Source: Chlamydiales bacterium (GTDB taxonomy: Bacteria; Chlamydiota; Chlamydiia; Chlamydiales; Simkaniaceae). From it: a stretch of DNA of 64,000 bases. Below are positions 24,987 to 33,674 of the stretch, piece by piece (the first letter of the stretch is position 1; every line of letters begins with the position of its first letter). A program made the translations under genes and the position numbers. The stretch lies in the NCBI GenBank assembly GCA_024233515.1, contig JACKPO010000003.1:62001-126000 (forward strand), in the 5' to 3' direction. The notes beneath the pieces are model-generated. The model did not search any database and was not told where the DNA came from. It saw nothing but the letters and a program-made list of their open reading frames with translations.

Positions 24987-25211
24987 TTACTTTAATGGAG
25001 ATTCAGGTTCTCCAGTGGCTCCACGTTCAGCCTGGTACCCCCCATAATTCGTTGGAGTTCCTCCAGGAGAATCGGCGCGCACACGTGTAGTCGGAGGGGT
25101 CCTTGATCCAGAATGTCCATTAATCGGCTCTCTTTCGGGATCATCGTTGCTTCCACAACAACAACACCAACTCCACCAGCTCGATCCACCGCCTTCAACT
25201 CTTCCTGACAT
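24987..25211 (-). CDS. Small Trp/Cys-rich protein
   Basis: This 74-aa reading frame begins SGRVEGGGSSWWSWCCCCG and continues as a Gly/Pro/Thr/Arg-rich, probably disordered tail. GAGG at 25219-25222 (minus strand) lies 6 nt before the ATG, which supports expression. A four-Cys run could be lipid-modified in a host, or bind metal; both are speculation. Another frame on the same strand is also open, so this entry is uncertain. The ribosome site is the same as that of the divergent 678-aa gene (TTGAGGT). Confidence 0.35.
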   Translation of the reverse strand: MSGRVEGGGSSWWSWCCCCGSNDDPEREPINGHSGSRTPPTTRVRADSPGGTPTNYGGYQAERGATGEPESPLK

Positions 25212-25364
25212 ATTTTACCTCAAGTTAGATGTTAATGATTAGAATTGAACAAGAATGGTAATGATCCGATAAAAAGTATGCAAGAAATAAAAACTTCCTT
25301 CCCAATAATACCCTTATCGTTCTATTGTTTTTGTCCGAAACGATGGAAACTTGAGGTTAATTTA

Positions 25365-27401
25365 ATGACTACACCCGCCTATGGTTCAACAACCCCATTT
25401 AATACGACTTTCAATCATTGGATCCCCCGTCAATACAAGTACGAAGGGCTCAAAAACTCCTACTTGATTGATTGCATCCAAACGATTAGTCATCACACGA
25501 ATCGTGATGGATCTTATTCGATGGTAATGGCAAGAGTATGGGCTGCAGTTCTTCCTATTGCTGCCGGAGCTTCACTCATTCAAAATATGGGGGTTACCTT
25601 TGCGCATCTCCTCTCTTCCAATTTCGGCGCCAATGACCACTGCCATTCAGTGAATAGCGCGATGGAAAAAGAAACACAGCAACTTTCATTTACCCAGGAT
25701 CTGATCGATCTAGCTTATCATGTTGCTGCAACTGTCAGCAGTGTGATTCTCTATGTTCCTTTGGTCTTTGCCCCAGGGCTCATTCAAATGACCCGTCTGA
25801 ACGCGCTCCCGAAATCACATAATGAAAAAGAGCTTGAGAGGCTAAAGAACATCGCAAGTCAATCGAGTGAGGCAATAGCTAAGGCTGGCCGTGTGGATGA
25901 AGCAGAAAAACTTGCGCTGAGATTAACAGAGGAAAATGAAAGACTGAGCAAAATAAACGAAGATGTCGCTTGTGATCTCGAAGCAGAAAGAAAAAAAACA
26001 GCTGGACAAGAAAAAACAATTGGTCAATTAGAAGAAAGCCTAAGAAAAGAAGCCACATCTAAAGAAGAGGCAATCACAACAGAATTTTTCCGCGGCCTTC
26101 TTCCTGTAACTCCTGAAACTGTTTCAAAACTTCCTAACCCAGTAGAGTGTCTACACCTTGCAGGAATGACTTTTAAACGATATTCAGGAGGCGTTTACAA
26201 AGACTATTCACAGCCTACATGGGGACTATCTGAGGGCTATGTGCAAAAAGGGACTCATTTCAAAGATACTCCTATTTCGAATAATGATCTTTTTCTCATT
26301 CCCTCAGGGCTGGTCGAACTCTCTATTGACATGACCGCGTTGTGCAAAAGTATGACTCCAGAAGCGCTCGATGCTTTTCTAGCAAAACCCCACCATGTGC
26401 ACCGATTAAAACTCAAAGGGGTCACTCCAGAGGAACTTAAAAATCCTAAATATAAAACTCTTTTAGCGCATGTCCATACCCTTGTTCTAGAATCACCTTC
26501 TGAACAAATCTATTCTTCAACCGAGCTTGTTCAATTAAGCGCTGAGTATCCAAGAATTGCATGCTTTGACCTTTCAGCGTGTCAGTTTGATAAACAGGAG
26601 GATCTAAAACCCCTCATGGAAGTTCCCGATGAATATGTAGGAGGGACGGAACGGATGGTCCTGTATCCAAAATTTGTCGAACGTAGTGTAAGTTTTGGGG
26701 CTCAGAAAGATAATCTCCAAAAAATGATGACTTCACTGAATCACTACCTTCATAAAATCGTAACGGAGTATGATTCTAGCCGTCCTGATGAGTTTGGACG
26801 CTATTTTCCTTTACCTGATGATAATAAATTGTTTCATCCGGCAGCGCCATTTATGACGAAAATGTCGTTCCTTTCCGGCTCTGAGATTCGTACGACTCAC
26901 TTGATTTCTCTTTTGGAGAAAATCCCGAGAATTTTCCCCCACTTAGAGGTCTTGGATTTCCAAAGATGCTTCCTCCTTGAGAGCGACGTGCTAAATTATT
27001 TGGGAGACTTGGTAGATCAGCTCAAAATTGAGCACCTCTATTTACATGGGTGTGACTTAATCTATTACCGCACTCCGATCTCCACAGATAATATTTCCCA
27101 AAAAAATCCAGCAGACCATACATTAACAGGTAAAGATTTAGAAACTAAATTTGGTGTTACAGAGACAAAAGATCGTCAATATTTGTTGAATCTCTTCACT
27201 GTAACACAGACGCTTTCTTCATTGTTTGATAAAGGAATCAAACGTATACGCCTTGATAAAGCTGCCGTGGGCCATAAGAAAGAAAAGGAGATATTTCATG
27301 CATTGGAGTCGGGAGTTAATCCCACCATCGCGCGTGTCAACAAACCTCCTAGATCTTCAGATGCAAAAATCTATTTCGGAACGGATGCTCACTATCCCTA
27401 G
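25365..27401 (+). CDS. Effector-like protein with membrane hairpin, coiled coil and LRR-like C-terminus
   Basis: This 678-aa protein is not assignable to a named family. The ATG at 25365 follows TTGAGGTTA; an upstream start adds 40 residues without support. Two hydrophobic segments (VWAAVLPIAAGASLIQNMG near residue 50, and VSSVILYVPLVFAPGL near residue 120) could form a membrane hairpin. A coiled coil follows (KLALRLTEENERLSKINED, LEAERKKTAGQEK) to about residue 245. The rest has leucine-rich repeat-like segments (VECLHLAGMTF, VHRLKLKGV, VHTLVLES, LEVLDFQRCFLL, IEHLYLHGCDL). Its TAG stop opens the copied aroC 3' sequence. The architecture suits a host-facing chlamydial protein; this is inference. 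Confidence 0.78.
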   Translation: MTTPAYGSTTPFNTTFNHWIPRQYKYEGLKNSYLIDCIQTISHHTNRDGSYSMVMARVWAAVLPIAAGASLIQNMGVTFAHLLSSNFGANDHCHSVNSAMEKETQQLSFTQDLIDLAYHVAATVSSVILYVPLVFAPGLIQMTRLNALPKSHNEKELERLKNIASQSSEAIAKAGRVDEAEKLALRLTEENERLSKINEDVACDLEAERKKTAGQEKTIGQLEESLRKEATSKEEAITTEFFRGLLPVTPETVSKLPNPVECLHLAGMTFKRYSGGVYKDYSQPTWGLSEGYVQKGTHFKDTPISNNDLFLIPSGLVELSIDMTALCKSMTPEALDAFLAKPHHVHRLKLKGVTPEELKNPKYKTLLAHVHTLVLESPSEQIYSSTELVQLSAEYPRIACFDLSACQFDKQEDLKPLMEVPDEYVGGTERMVLYPKFVERSVSFGAQKDNLQKMMTSLNHYLHKIVTEYDSSRPDEFGRYFPLPDDNKLFHPAAPFMTKMSFLSGSEIRTTHLISLLEKIPRIFPHLEVLDFQRCFLLESDVLNYLGDLVDQLKIEHLYLHGCDLIYYRTPISTDNISQKNPADHTLTGKDLETKFGVTETKDRQYLLNLFTVTQTLSSLFDKGIKRIRLDKAAVGHKKEKEIFHALESGVNPTIARVNKPPRSSDAKIYFGTDAHYP

Positions 27402-27421
27402 AGTTTGGAGGAGCGGGCGGC
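27399..27421. repeat. Direct repeat, distal copy of the aroC 3' end
   Basis: These 23 bp are identical to 28881-28903, the last codons of aroC read backwards (AARSSKL and the stop region). The similarity fades over the next 15-20 bp. It lies on the far side of the Fic module, so the module is framed by two copies. Confidence 0.8.
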
Positions 27422-27444
27422 TAGTAGGCGATCTGGCATAAAAC

Positions 27445-27483
27445 TTGACGATATGGCGCATATATATTAATATGCGCCATATC
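27445..27483 (+). promoter_or_regulatory. Promoter with embedded operator palindrome for the Fic gene
   Basis: TTGACG at 27445-27450 and TAATAT at 27468-27473 have a 17-bp spacer. The perfect palindrome GATATGGCGCATAT (27450-27463) and ATATGCGCCATATC (27470-27483) covers the spacer and the -10 box. A further half-site (TATGCGCCA) lies at 27503-27511. This is the geometry of a repressor operator; the HTH domain of the Fic protein is the natural candidate ligand. Confidence 0.65.
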
Positions 27484-27524
27484 AGGGGTATGCCTCCCTT
27501 TTTATGCGCCAAATAAGAGGTTTT

Positions 27525-28883
27525 GTGCCAAAAAAAAGTAAAAATGAATGGTTTCAAAGCTTGTTAGACATTGTTGCTCAGTATCCTGAGGGAGCGACAA
27601 TCGGCCAGATTATGGATCAACTTGGTAGGGTCATTCCTCGAAGGACAGTTCAGCGGTATCTGAGTCTCTTAATAGATGAGGGGTCTCTCATCTCAGAAGG
27701 GAAGCTTAAAGGGAGAAAGTATCGATTAAGAAGCAACAGCCTGGGTAGCGACCAGCCCGTTAAGAGAGATGATGGCATGATTCCTCTCTCAAGCGAGGGG
27801 CGCCTTATTTTAGAGGCCATAGCGCAGCCAATTCAATTAAGGTCTCATGTGAACTACAATAAGGAATTCCTCGATAGCTACCGTCCTAATGTGACCTATT
27901 ATTTACCAACATCTATCAGGAAGAATCTGTATGCTCTTGGAGATTCTGGTGAGCATGGACTCCCAGCCGGAACTTACGCGCGGAAAATCTATCAACGATT
28001 ACTGATCGATTTGTCCTGGAATTCAAGTCGTTTAGAAGGAAATACCTATTCTTTACTCGAAACAGAGCGTCTCCTTGAGTTTAATGAACCTTCTCTAGGT
28101 AAAAATCTAGAAGAGACGCAAATGATTTTGAACCATAAAGCTGCGATTGAGTTTCTCATTGAATCACCCACTGAGATAGATCGGTTTACGATGATGAATT
28201 TGCATGCTCTCCTCTCAAATAACCTTTTGGGAGATCCTGCTGCATGTGGCCGCTTAAGATCGATTCCAGTAGGAATTTCATCGACAGTGTATTTACCTAC
28301 GGCTATTCCTCAGCTTATTGAGGAATGTTTTGATCTTGCTTTAAGTAAAGCGAAAGAAATTACTGATCCTTTCGAACAAGCTTTTTTTCTTATGGTTCAT
28401 CTTCCCTATCTTCAACCTTTTGAGGATGTGAATAAGCGAGTCTCAAGGCTCGCTGCGAATATTCCACTCGTACAGAAAAACTTGTGCCCTCTTTCCTTTG
28501 TTGATGTTCCTGAATCTGTTTATGTCAGTGGATTGCTGGGTATTTATGAACTCAATCAAGTAGAGCTTTTAAGAGATGTTTTTGTCTGGGCTTATGAGCG
28601 CTCTTGTTCTCTTTATGCAGCAACAAGGAAAACGATTGGTGAGCCAGATCCTTTCAGAATGCGTTACCGCAATGAAATCACACAAATTGTCAAGGCTGTT
28701 GTTCACCTGTGTATCAAAAGGAAAGATGCAACAAAATATATCCAGCAGCAAGTCGAAAAGACCTCCTGTGCCGATAAGAGAAAGTTGGCTGAAGTCGTTG
28801 AAAGAGAGTTAATGGGACTTCATGAAGGAAATATAGCTCGATACAAAATTAGTTTGGAAGAGTACCGCAATTGGGCTGTTTAG
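27525..28883 (+). CDS. Fic-domain protein with N-terminal winged-helix domain and variant active site
   Basis: This 452-aa protein starts at GTG 27525 after AAGAGG; an ATG at 27504 has no ribosome site and lies in the operator region. Residues 5-70 form a winged-helix DNA-binding domain (IGQIMDQLGRVIPRRTVQRYL). SSRLEGN at 167-173 fits the Fic inhibitory helix S/T-x-x-x-E-G/N placed N-terminal to the core. A GRLRSIPV segment and the Fic loop (QPFEDVNKR, 297-305) follow. The canonical loop is HPFxxGNGR; here the catalytic His is Gln and both Gly are lost, as in some annotated DVNKR-type Fic proteins. AMPylation is therefore doubtful. Its stop overlaps the stop of aroC. Confidence 0.85.
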   Translation: MPKKSKNEWFQSLLDIVAQYPEGATIGQIMDQLGRVIPRRTVQRYLSLLIDEGSLISEGKLKGRKYRLRSNSLGSDQPVKRDDGMIPLSSEGRLILEAIAQPIQLRSHVNYNKEFLDSYRPNVTYYLPTSIRKNLYALGDSGEHGLPAGTYARKIYQRLLIDLSWNSSRLEGNTYSLLETERLLEFNEPSLGKNLEETQMILNHKAAIEFLIESPTEIDRFTMMNLHALLSNNLLGDPAACGRLRSIPVGISSTVYLPTAIPQLIEECFDLALSKAKEITDPFEQAFFLMVHLPYLQPFEDVNKRVSRLAANIPLVQKNLCPLSFVDVPESVYVSGLLGIYELNQVELLRDVFVWAYERSCSLYAATRKTIGEPDPFRMRYRNEITQIVKAVVHLCIKRKDATKYIQQQVEKTSCADKRKLAEVVERELMGLHEGNIARYKISLEEYRNWAV

Positions 28884-29956
28884 AGTTTGGAGGAGCGGGC
28901 GGCGAGGAGGGCGTCGGCTAGTGCGCAGGCGGCCATTGCTTCGACGATGGGGACTGCGCGGAGGGTCACGCACGGGTCGTGGCGTGAGCCTTCGGGAAGC
29001 TTAAAGGTTTGAGGGTTGCCTTGGGTATCGACAGTTTTTTGCGTTTTGTTGATGCTAGAGGTGGGCTTGAAGGCAACGCGAAAGATGAGCGGCTGGCCTG
29101 TTGTAATACCGCCAAGGGTGCCACCGGCATGGTTAGAGGCGGGAACGATGTTGCCTGACGAGTCGGTGGTGAAACCGTCGTTATGCTCAGAGCCGCGAAG
29201 GCGGGCAGCATGGAATCCTTCCCCAATTTCAAACCCTTTGCTAGCGGGGATCGAGAGCATCCCTTTTGCAAGATTCGCTTCGAGTTTTTCATAGACAGGA
29301 TCGCCGAGTCCAATGGGAAGATTTTCCGTTGTACATTCAATAATTCCTCCAAGGGAGTCGTGGTCGGCTTTTGCTGCATCGAGGGCTTTGATCATCTCTT
29401 CCTCTGCTTTCGCATCGGGGCAGGAGAGGGAGCTGTTGGGAAGGTGGGAGAGATCGACGGAGGAAATGGTAACGGGGCCGATTGCGTAGATGTAAGCGGT
29501 GGTCTTAATATTGAAGTGGGCGAGGAGTTTTTTTGCAATGGCTCCTGCAGCAACGCGGCAGGCGGTCTCGCGCGCAGAGGAGCGTCCTCCTCCACGGTAG
29601 TCAAAGATCCCATATTTTTCTAGATAGGTAAAGTTCGCGTGACCAGGACGCATAAGCTCTTTAATCGGTTCGTATTTCGAGGAGTCGGCATCTTGATTAT
29701 AGATGATGATTGAGATAGGGGCGCCTGTTGTTTGCCCTTCAAAAGTGCCGGAGAGGATCTCGGCTTGATCTTTTTCGCCGCGAGGAGTGGTGTAGGGGGA
29801 TTTTCCACCAGCGCGACGGGAAAGCTCTTGGTTGACCTCATCAATAGTGATCGGAAGTCCTGCAGGACATCCATCGATAACAACACCTATCGCTTTTCCA
29901 TGGGATTCTCCCCAGGTGGTGATCCGAAAGAGGTTTCCAAAGGTGTTACTTCCCAC
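28880..29956 (-). CDS. aroC: Chorismate synthase
   Basis: This 358-aa enzyme converts EPSP to chorismate using reduced FMN, the last step of the shared aromatic pathway. Family signatures are GNLFRITTWGESHGKAIGVV at the N-terminus, the RPGHANFTYLEKYG stretch, YRGGGRSSARETACRVAAGA near residue 121, and TGGAxLGGITTGQP-type GGTLGGITTGQPL with RHDPCVTLRAVPIVEAM. Length is normal. It is the last gene of the pheA-aroB-aroA-aroK-aroC run and overlaps aroK by 11 bp. It ends against the Fic gene, sharing two bases of the stop codons. Confidence 0.97.
   Translation of the reverse strand: MGSNTFGNLFRITTWGESHGKAIGVVIDGCPAGLPITIDEVNQELSRRAGGKSPYTTPRGEKDQAEILSGTFEGQTTGAPISIIIYNQDADSSKYEPIKELMRPGHANFTYLEKYGIFDYRGGGRSSARETACRVAAGAIAKKLLAHFNIKTTAYIYAIGPVTISSVDLSHLPNSSLSCPDAKAEEEMIKALDAAKADHDSLGGIIECTTENLPIGLGDPVYEKLEANLAKGMLSIPASKGFEIGEGFHAARLRGSEHNDGFTTDSSGNIVPASNHAGGTLGGITTGQPLIFRVAFKPTSSINKTQKTVDTQGNPQTFKLPEGSRHDPCVTLRAVPIVEAMAACALADALLAARSSKL
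28881..28903. repeat. Direct repeat, aroC-proximal copy
   Basis: These 23 bp form the 3' end of aroC, including most of its last seven codons, and are repeated identically at 27399-27421. The Fic gene's TAG stop coincides with the first three bases, just as the stop of the 678-aa gene does in the distal copy. Confidence 0.8.
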
Positions 29957-30476
29957 TTTTAATACTCTCGCAAATTTTGTCGATGACCTCTTTGTCTTTC
30001 ATCGTTGTCACATTAATCTGGGTAGCTGTGATCTTCTTGTAGTAGTGATCCCGCTCATCGTACATTTTATCGAAGGAGGATTCAGGATCATTAGGATCGA
30101 GAAAGGCGGGGAGGGGATCGTGCGCAAGGACCCGCTTTTTTAGGGCTTCTCGATCAAACACAAGATAGAAGAGGTGACTGTTTTTCTTCAGCGCTTCAAC
30201 GTTTTCATGGAGGAGCATGACGCCACCCCCCACAGCAATGATGGAACTTTGCACATCCTGGAGCGATTGGATCACTTCATATTCAAGAGCGCGGAAAGTC
30301 ACAGGGCCTACTTCTTGATAGATTTGGCAGGTGGTGAGCTTTTTTTGTCGACTGGCTTGGTAGGTCTCTTCAATCAAACGATCGGTGTCGATAAAAGCTT
30401 TGCCAAGTTTTTCGGCAAGTTGCTTTCCAAAGGTCGTTTTACCTGAGCTTTTCAGCCCAAAGAGGACGATATTCAT
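29946..30476 (-). CDS. aroK: Shikimate kinase
   Basis: This 176-aa enzyme phosphorylates shikimate at O3 with ATP. The Walker A loop GLKSSGKTTFG lies at residues 7-17, the DTDRLIE motif at 31-37 binds metal and shikimate, and the VGGGVML segment at about residue 85 is the Walker-B-like shikimate loop. The lid Arg is in the KKRVLAHDPLPAFLDP segment. It overlaps both aroA (4 bp) and aroC (11 bp), giving a coupled operon. The single copy and small size fit AroK or AroL; they are not separable here. Confidence 0.93.
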   Translation of the reverse strand: MNIVLFGLKSSGKTTFGKQLAEKLGKAFIDTDRLIEETYQASRQKKLTTCQIYQEVGPVTFRALEYEVIQSLQDVQSSIIAVGGGVMLLHENVEALKKNSHLFYLVFDREALKKRVLAHDPLPAFLDPNDPESSFDKMYDERDHYYKKITATQINVTTMKDKEVIDKICESIKSGK

Positions 30477-31741
30477 GTGATCTTGGCTCCTAGCGCTTTC
30501 ATATGCTCTTTAAAGTTCGGATAGGTCTTGGCAACACATTCCACCCCTTCGATCGTAGAAGGGCCTTCTGCGCCCATCGCTGCGACGCTGAGTGACATGA
30601 CCATCCGGTGGTCATGGTAAGTCGAAAGAGTAGCCCCTCGAAGAACAGAGCGTCTAATCACCAACCCATCCTCTTTTTCCTCTATATCAGCTCCCATCTT
30701 TTTTAGCTCGGTTGCAATCGCATGGATCCGATCACACTCTTTCTTGCGCGCAATGGCTCCATTGGTGAGGATGGTTTCTCCTTCAGCATAACACCCAAGG
30801 ACGGCAAGGATGGTGATCGCATCAATTGTATCGTTGATATCAAAAGTTTTTCCCTGAAGCGGCCCCCCTTTTTTGACATGGAGAGTACGGCCAGAAAACT
30901 CAAGGACTCCTCCCATCTCTTGAACAAAATCTAGGAACTTTTTGTCTCCTTGCACATCATCGCGGTCAACATTTTCAATGGTGATCTCACTTTTGGTGAT
31001 GAGTGCTGCGCTCACAGGAAAAGCAAGAGAACTAAAGTCTCCGGGAACCGTATATTCAAAGGGAGAGAGGGTCGCGCCCCCCGGAATTTTGTAGTGGGTA
31101 TAGTCGTTGTTTTCATAGGGGAGTTTCAAAAAGTCAAGCCAGGAGAGGGTCAGGTCGATCCACGGCTTTTCCCCAGGATTAGTCACATGAATTTCAGAAG
31201 CTCCATGTGCAAAGGACGTTGCAATCAAAAGTGCAGATACCGGTTGGGAGTCTGCTCCATCAAGGGTGCAACTGCCAGATGTGAGGGGCCCTTTGATAAT
31301 AATGGGAGCATACCCATCACCCGCCATACTTTCTGCTAATACGCCGAGTTGTTTTAGCGCATCAAGGAGCGGTTTCACGGGGCGTCGGGTGCGGATCGAA
31401 TGGTCACCGGTAATAACAGTGTAGCCTGGAATGAGAGCAGAAAGGGCGCCAATGAACCGGAGGACGATCCCTGAATTTTGCGCGTTAATCACATCATCAG
31501 AAGGATGCAGATCGTTTCCCACCCCTTCGATGGTGAGAGTATCAGCCTCTTTCTCCACTTTGGCTCCGAGTTGCTGAATGGTTTTGAGCATCGCAGCGCT
31601 ATCAGGGGAGTCGAGATATTTGTGAATTTTGGAAACCCCATTTGCCACAAGGGAGAAGAGAAGAGCCCGATGGGTATGAGACTTCGAAGGGGGAATCTCA
31701 ATCGTCCCTTTGAGCCTGCTTTTTTCAATGGTATAGTTCAC
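30473..31741 (-). CDS. aroA: EPSP synthase (3-phosphoshikimate 1-carboxyvinyltransferase)
   Basis: The 422-aa enzyme joins shikimate 3-phosphate and phosphoenolpyruvate. It shows IPPSKSHTHRALLFS near the N-terminus (PEP and S3P binding Lys and Arg), the NSGIVLRFIGAL stretch in place of the usual NAGTAxR motif, and DHRMVMSLSVAAMG near the C-terminus. A GTG at 31741 overlaps the aroB TGA stop (GTGA), with GGAG 9 nt upstream; this is preferred over an ATG 24 nt further upstream. NSGIVLRF is the sequence typical of chlamydial-type enzymes, and its effect on glyphosate sensitivity is unknown. Fourth gene of the cluster from the right. Confidence 0.95.
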   Translation of the reverse strand: MNYTIEKSRLKGTIEIPPSKSHTHRALLFSLVANGVSKIHKYLDSPDSAAMLKTIQQLGAKVEKEADTLTIEGVGNDLHPSDDVINAQNSGIVLRFIGALSALIPGYTVITGDHSIRTRRPVKPLLDALKQLGVLAESMAGDGYAPIIIKGPLTSGSCTLDGADSQPVSALLIATSFAHGASEIHVTNPGEKPWIDLTLSWLDFLKLPYENNDYTHYKIPGGATLSPFEYTVPGDFSSLAFPVSAALITKSEITIENVDRDDVQGDKKFLDFVQEMGGVLEFSGRTLHVKKGGPLQGKTFDINDTIDAITILAVLGCYAEGETILTNGAIARKKECDRIHAIATELKKMGADIEEKEDGLVIRRSVLRGATLSTYHDHRMVMSLSVAAMGAEGPSTIEGVECVAKTYPNFKEHMKALGAKIT

Positions 31742-32823
31742 GTCCCAAACTCCGCGATCATCCACCCCAAAGCTTCCTCAAGCAGGGTCTCATCAATCGA
31801 GGTGCAGTAGTCCCCTTTGTACGACTGAACTTTTCCGATCCCATCAAGAATCACGAATCGGGGCTTTTGACCCGCTGCTTTTTTATCGCGGAGGATCACT
31901 TCTTGCATGGCAGGCGTTGTCACCTTTTTAGAAAGCTTAAGCGCAAATCCCATCTTCTTGATAAGGGAAGTGATCGCATCAAAATCGGTCTCTTTGAGAT
32001 GTCCCATTTTATAAGCAATCAACGCTTCCACAATCATCCCTAGTGCAACCGCCTCTCCATGGGGCATTTGATATTCTTCCAGGGTTTCGATGCCATGAGC
32101 AATGGTATGTCCAAAGTTGAGAACCCGCCGCTCTCCACCCTCTTTTTCATCCCGTTCGACGACTTTCTGTTTGATCTTAATACTTTCGGTGATCACTTTC
32201 TTGAGAAATGCCTGATCACGGACGTTCCAAAGGTCTGCGTGCTCCTCTAAATAGTCATAAAATGGGGAGTCTGAAATCAAGGCTGCTTTCAAAACCTCTG
32301 CACTCCCGTAAAGAATATCGCGATCGGGAAGGGTTGAAAGCATCGAAAGGTCTATAAAAAGGGCGCTTGGAGGATAGAACGCGCCAATCACATTTTTTGC
32401 CTCCTTCACATTGACCCCTGTCTTCCCTCCAATACTTGCATCAACCATCGCAAGGAGTGACGTCGGAATTGAGAGATAGGGGATCCCCCGAAGATAGGTT
32501 GCCGCAACAAACCCCCCGAGATCGGTCACAACGCCTCCACCCATTGTGATCAGAAGGGTATCGCGGCCAAACTTTTTCGCTAAAAGTTCATCTTCGATTC
32601 TCTCTTTCGTCTCACGTGTTTTCGAAGATTCACCCGCAGGAAAGGTGACATGTGCACATTCGAGTTCATGGTCATTCATAAAATTTAAAAAGGGCTTGCT
32701 GTAGAGAGCCCCGACGTTCTCATCGGTGAGTAAGACAAACCGCCCCTGATGCCTTTTCAGGGTCTTCAAAAATGTTTCATCTTCCAGGAGATCTCCTGTT
32801 AGATGAAGGGGATGTTTTTTCAT
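31738..32823 (-). CDS. aroB: 3-dehydroquinate synthase
   Basis: This 361-aa NAD-dependent enzyme cyclises DAHP to 3-dehydroquinate. Recognisable blocks are TMGGGVVTDLGGFVAATYLRG for NAD binding near residue 92, the PTSLLAMVDASIGGKTGVN block around residue 120, and NFGHTIAHGIE near residue 246 with a zinc-ligand His. The NAD- and zinc-site residues are present. No DAHP synthase gene is seen in this window, so the pathway's first step lies elsewhere. It overlaps pheA by 4 bp (ATGA) and aroA by 4 bp (GTGA). Confidence 0.96.
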   Translation of the reverse strand: MKKHPLHLTGDLLEDETFLKTLKRHQGRFVLLTDENVGALYSKPFLNFMNDHELECAHVTFPAGESSKTRETKERIEDELLAKKFGRDTLLITMGGGVVTDLGGFVAATYLRGIPYLSIPTSLLAMVDASIGGKTGVNVKEAKNVIGAFYPPSALFIDLSMLSTLPDRDILYGSAEVLKAALISDSPFYDYLEEHADLWNVRDQAFLKKVITESIKIKQKVVERDEKEGGERRVLNFGHTIAHGIETLEEYQMPHGEAVALGMIVEALIAYKMGHLKETDFDAITSLIKKMGFALKLSKKVTTPAMQEVILRDKKAAGQKPRFVILDGIGKVQSYKGDYCTSIDETLLEEALGWMIAEFGT

Positions 32824-33605
32824 AAAGGATAGGATCCTAGATGCTTAATCAGGTATTTATTGCTTAAGGACTCAAAGAAGGTCCGCATGGGACGGTCTTC
32901 GATGTGTCCTTCTACTTCCATGAAATATAATGGAGTATGCCCTTCTTGTAAAAGAAGATTTTTGAGTTTGAGAAGGGGAATCTTGAGTTCCCGCGCCTGA
33001 TCAGCGATTTGTTTCCCAATGGATGCCATCGGTTCACTAAAGATTAAAAAGGCAGAACCACTCGGCGATTTTTTCTTTGGAGGGTGTTTTCCGATCGCAA
33101 AAAAAGTGGCATGAAGCTCCTCTTCATCTTCGATCCGTTCTGCAAGAATGGGAAGATCGTAAAACTTAGCAGCGAAAGGAGTAACAATCGCTCCTGCCCC
33201 CTCCCGATTGGCTTGGTACTGCAAGGCAGCATGCCCAACAGTGGGAGCAATCATCCGCTTTGCAGCAGGGAAAAGGGTGTGAAGCGCAGTCCGACACCCT
33301 TCGAAAGCCACTTGGTGCCCGTACAAATGAGTCAAACTTTCTCCCTCTCCAACAAGGTGATAGTGAAGTGGAAAGGTGACTTTCCGTGTGATCGAAAAAT
33401 CATACTTCATCAAATGGGAAATCGAATCTTCAATAAACTCACCGCCTACTTCGATGGAAATCACTCCTTCGGTGATCTCCTTGTCTGCTAAACGGAAGAA
33501 GAGCTCGTCGATCGAGCTTGCAAACTGAACCTTTTTTCGTGGGGAAAGAAGGGTTGCTGCTTCATGAGCAAGAGAGCCATTTGGCCCGAGTGTCAATAGT
33601 GCCAT
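32820..33605 (-). CDS. pheA: Prephenate dehydratase with ACT domain
   Basis: The ATG at 33605 sits behind GGAAGGGAT and gives 261 aa; an upstream start adds 13 residues without support. The enzyme turns prephenate into phenylpyruvate, the penultimate step to phenylalanine. LTLGPNGSLAHEAA at the N-terminus, VISIEVGGEFIEDSI where most family members have P.ENS..G, and ATFFAIGKHPP (the catalytic Thr-Phe-like segment) fit the PDT fold. An ACT-like regulatory domain (SAFLIFSEP, LLLQEGHTPLYFMEVEGH) occupies residues 180-258. The catalytic blocks deviate somewhat, so activity should be checked. It leads the minus-strand run and is divergent from aroDE. Confidence 0.85.
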   Translation of the reverse strand: MALLTLGPNGSLAHEAATLLSPRKKVQFASSIDELFFRLADKEITEGVISIEVGGEFIEDSISHLMKYDFSITRKVTFPLHYHLVGEGESLTHLYGHQVAFEGCRTALHTLFPAAKRMIAPTVGHAALQYQANREGAGAIVTPFAAKFYDLPILAERIEDEEELHATFFAIGKHPPKKKSPSGSAFLIFSEPMASIGKQIADQARELKIPLLKLKNLLLQEGHTPLYFMEVEGHIEDRPMRTFFESLSNKYLIKHLGSYPL

Positions 33606-33674
33606 ATCCCTTCCGTTATACCACATCATAAGAGGGATTTGCAAGAATAGACAAGATCAAAGTATAAGTAGGGT

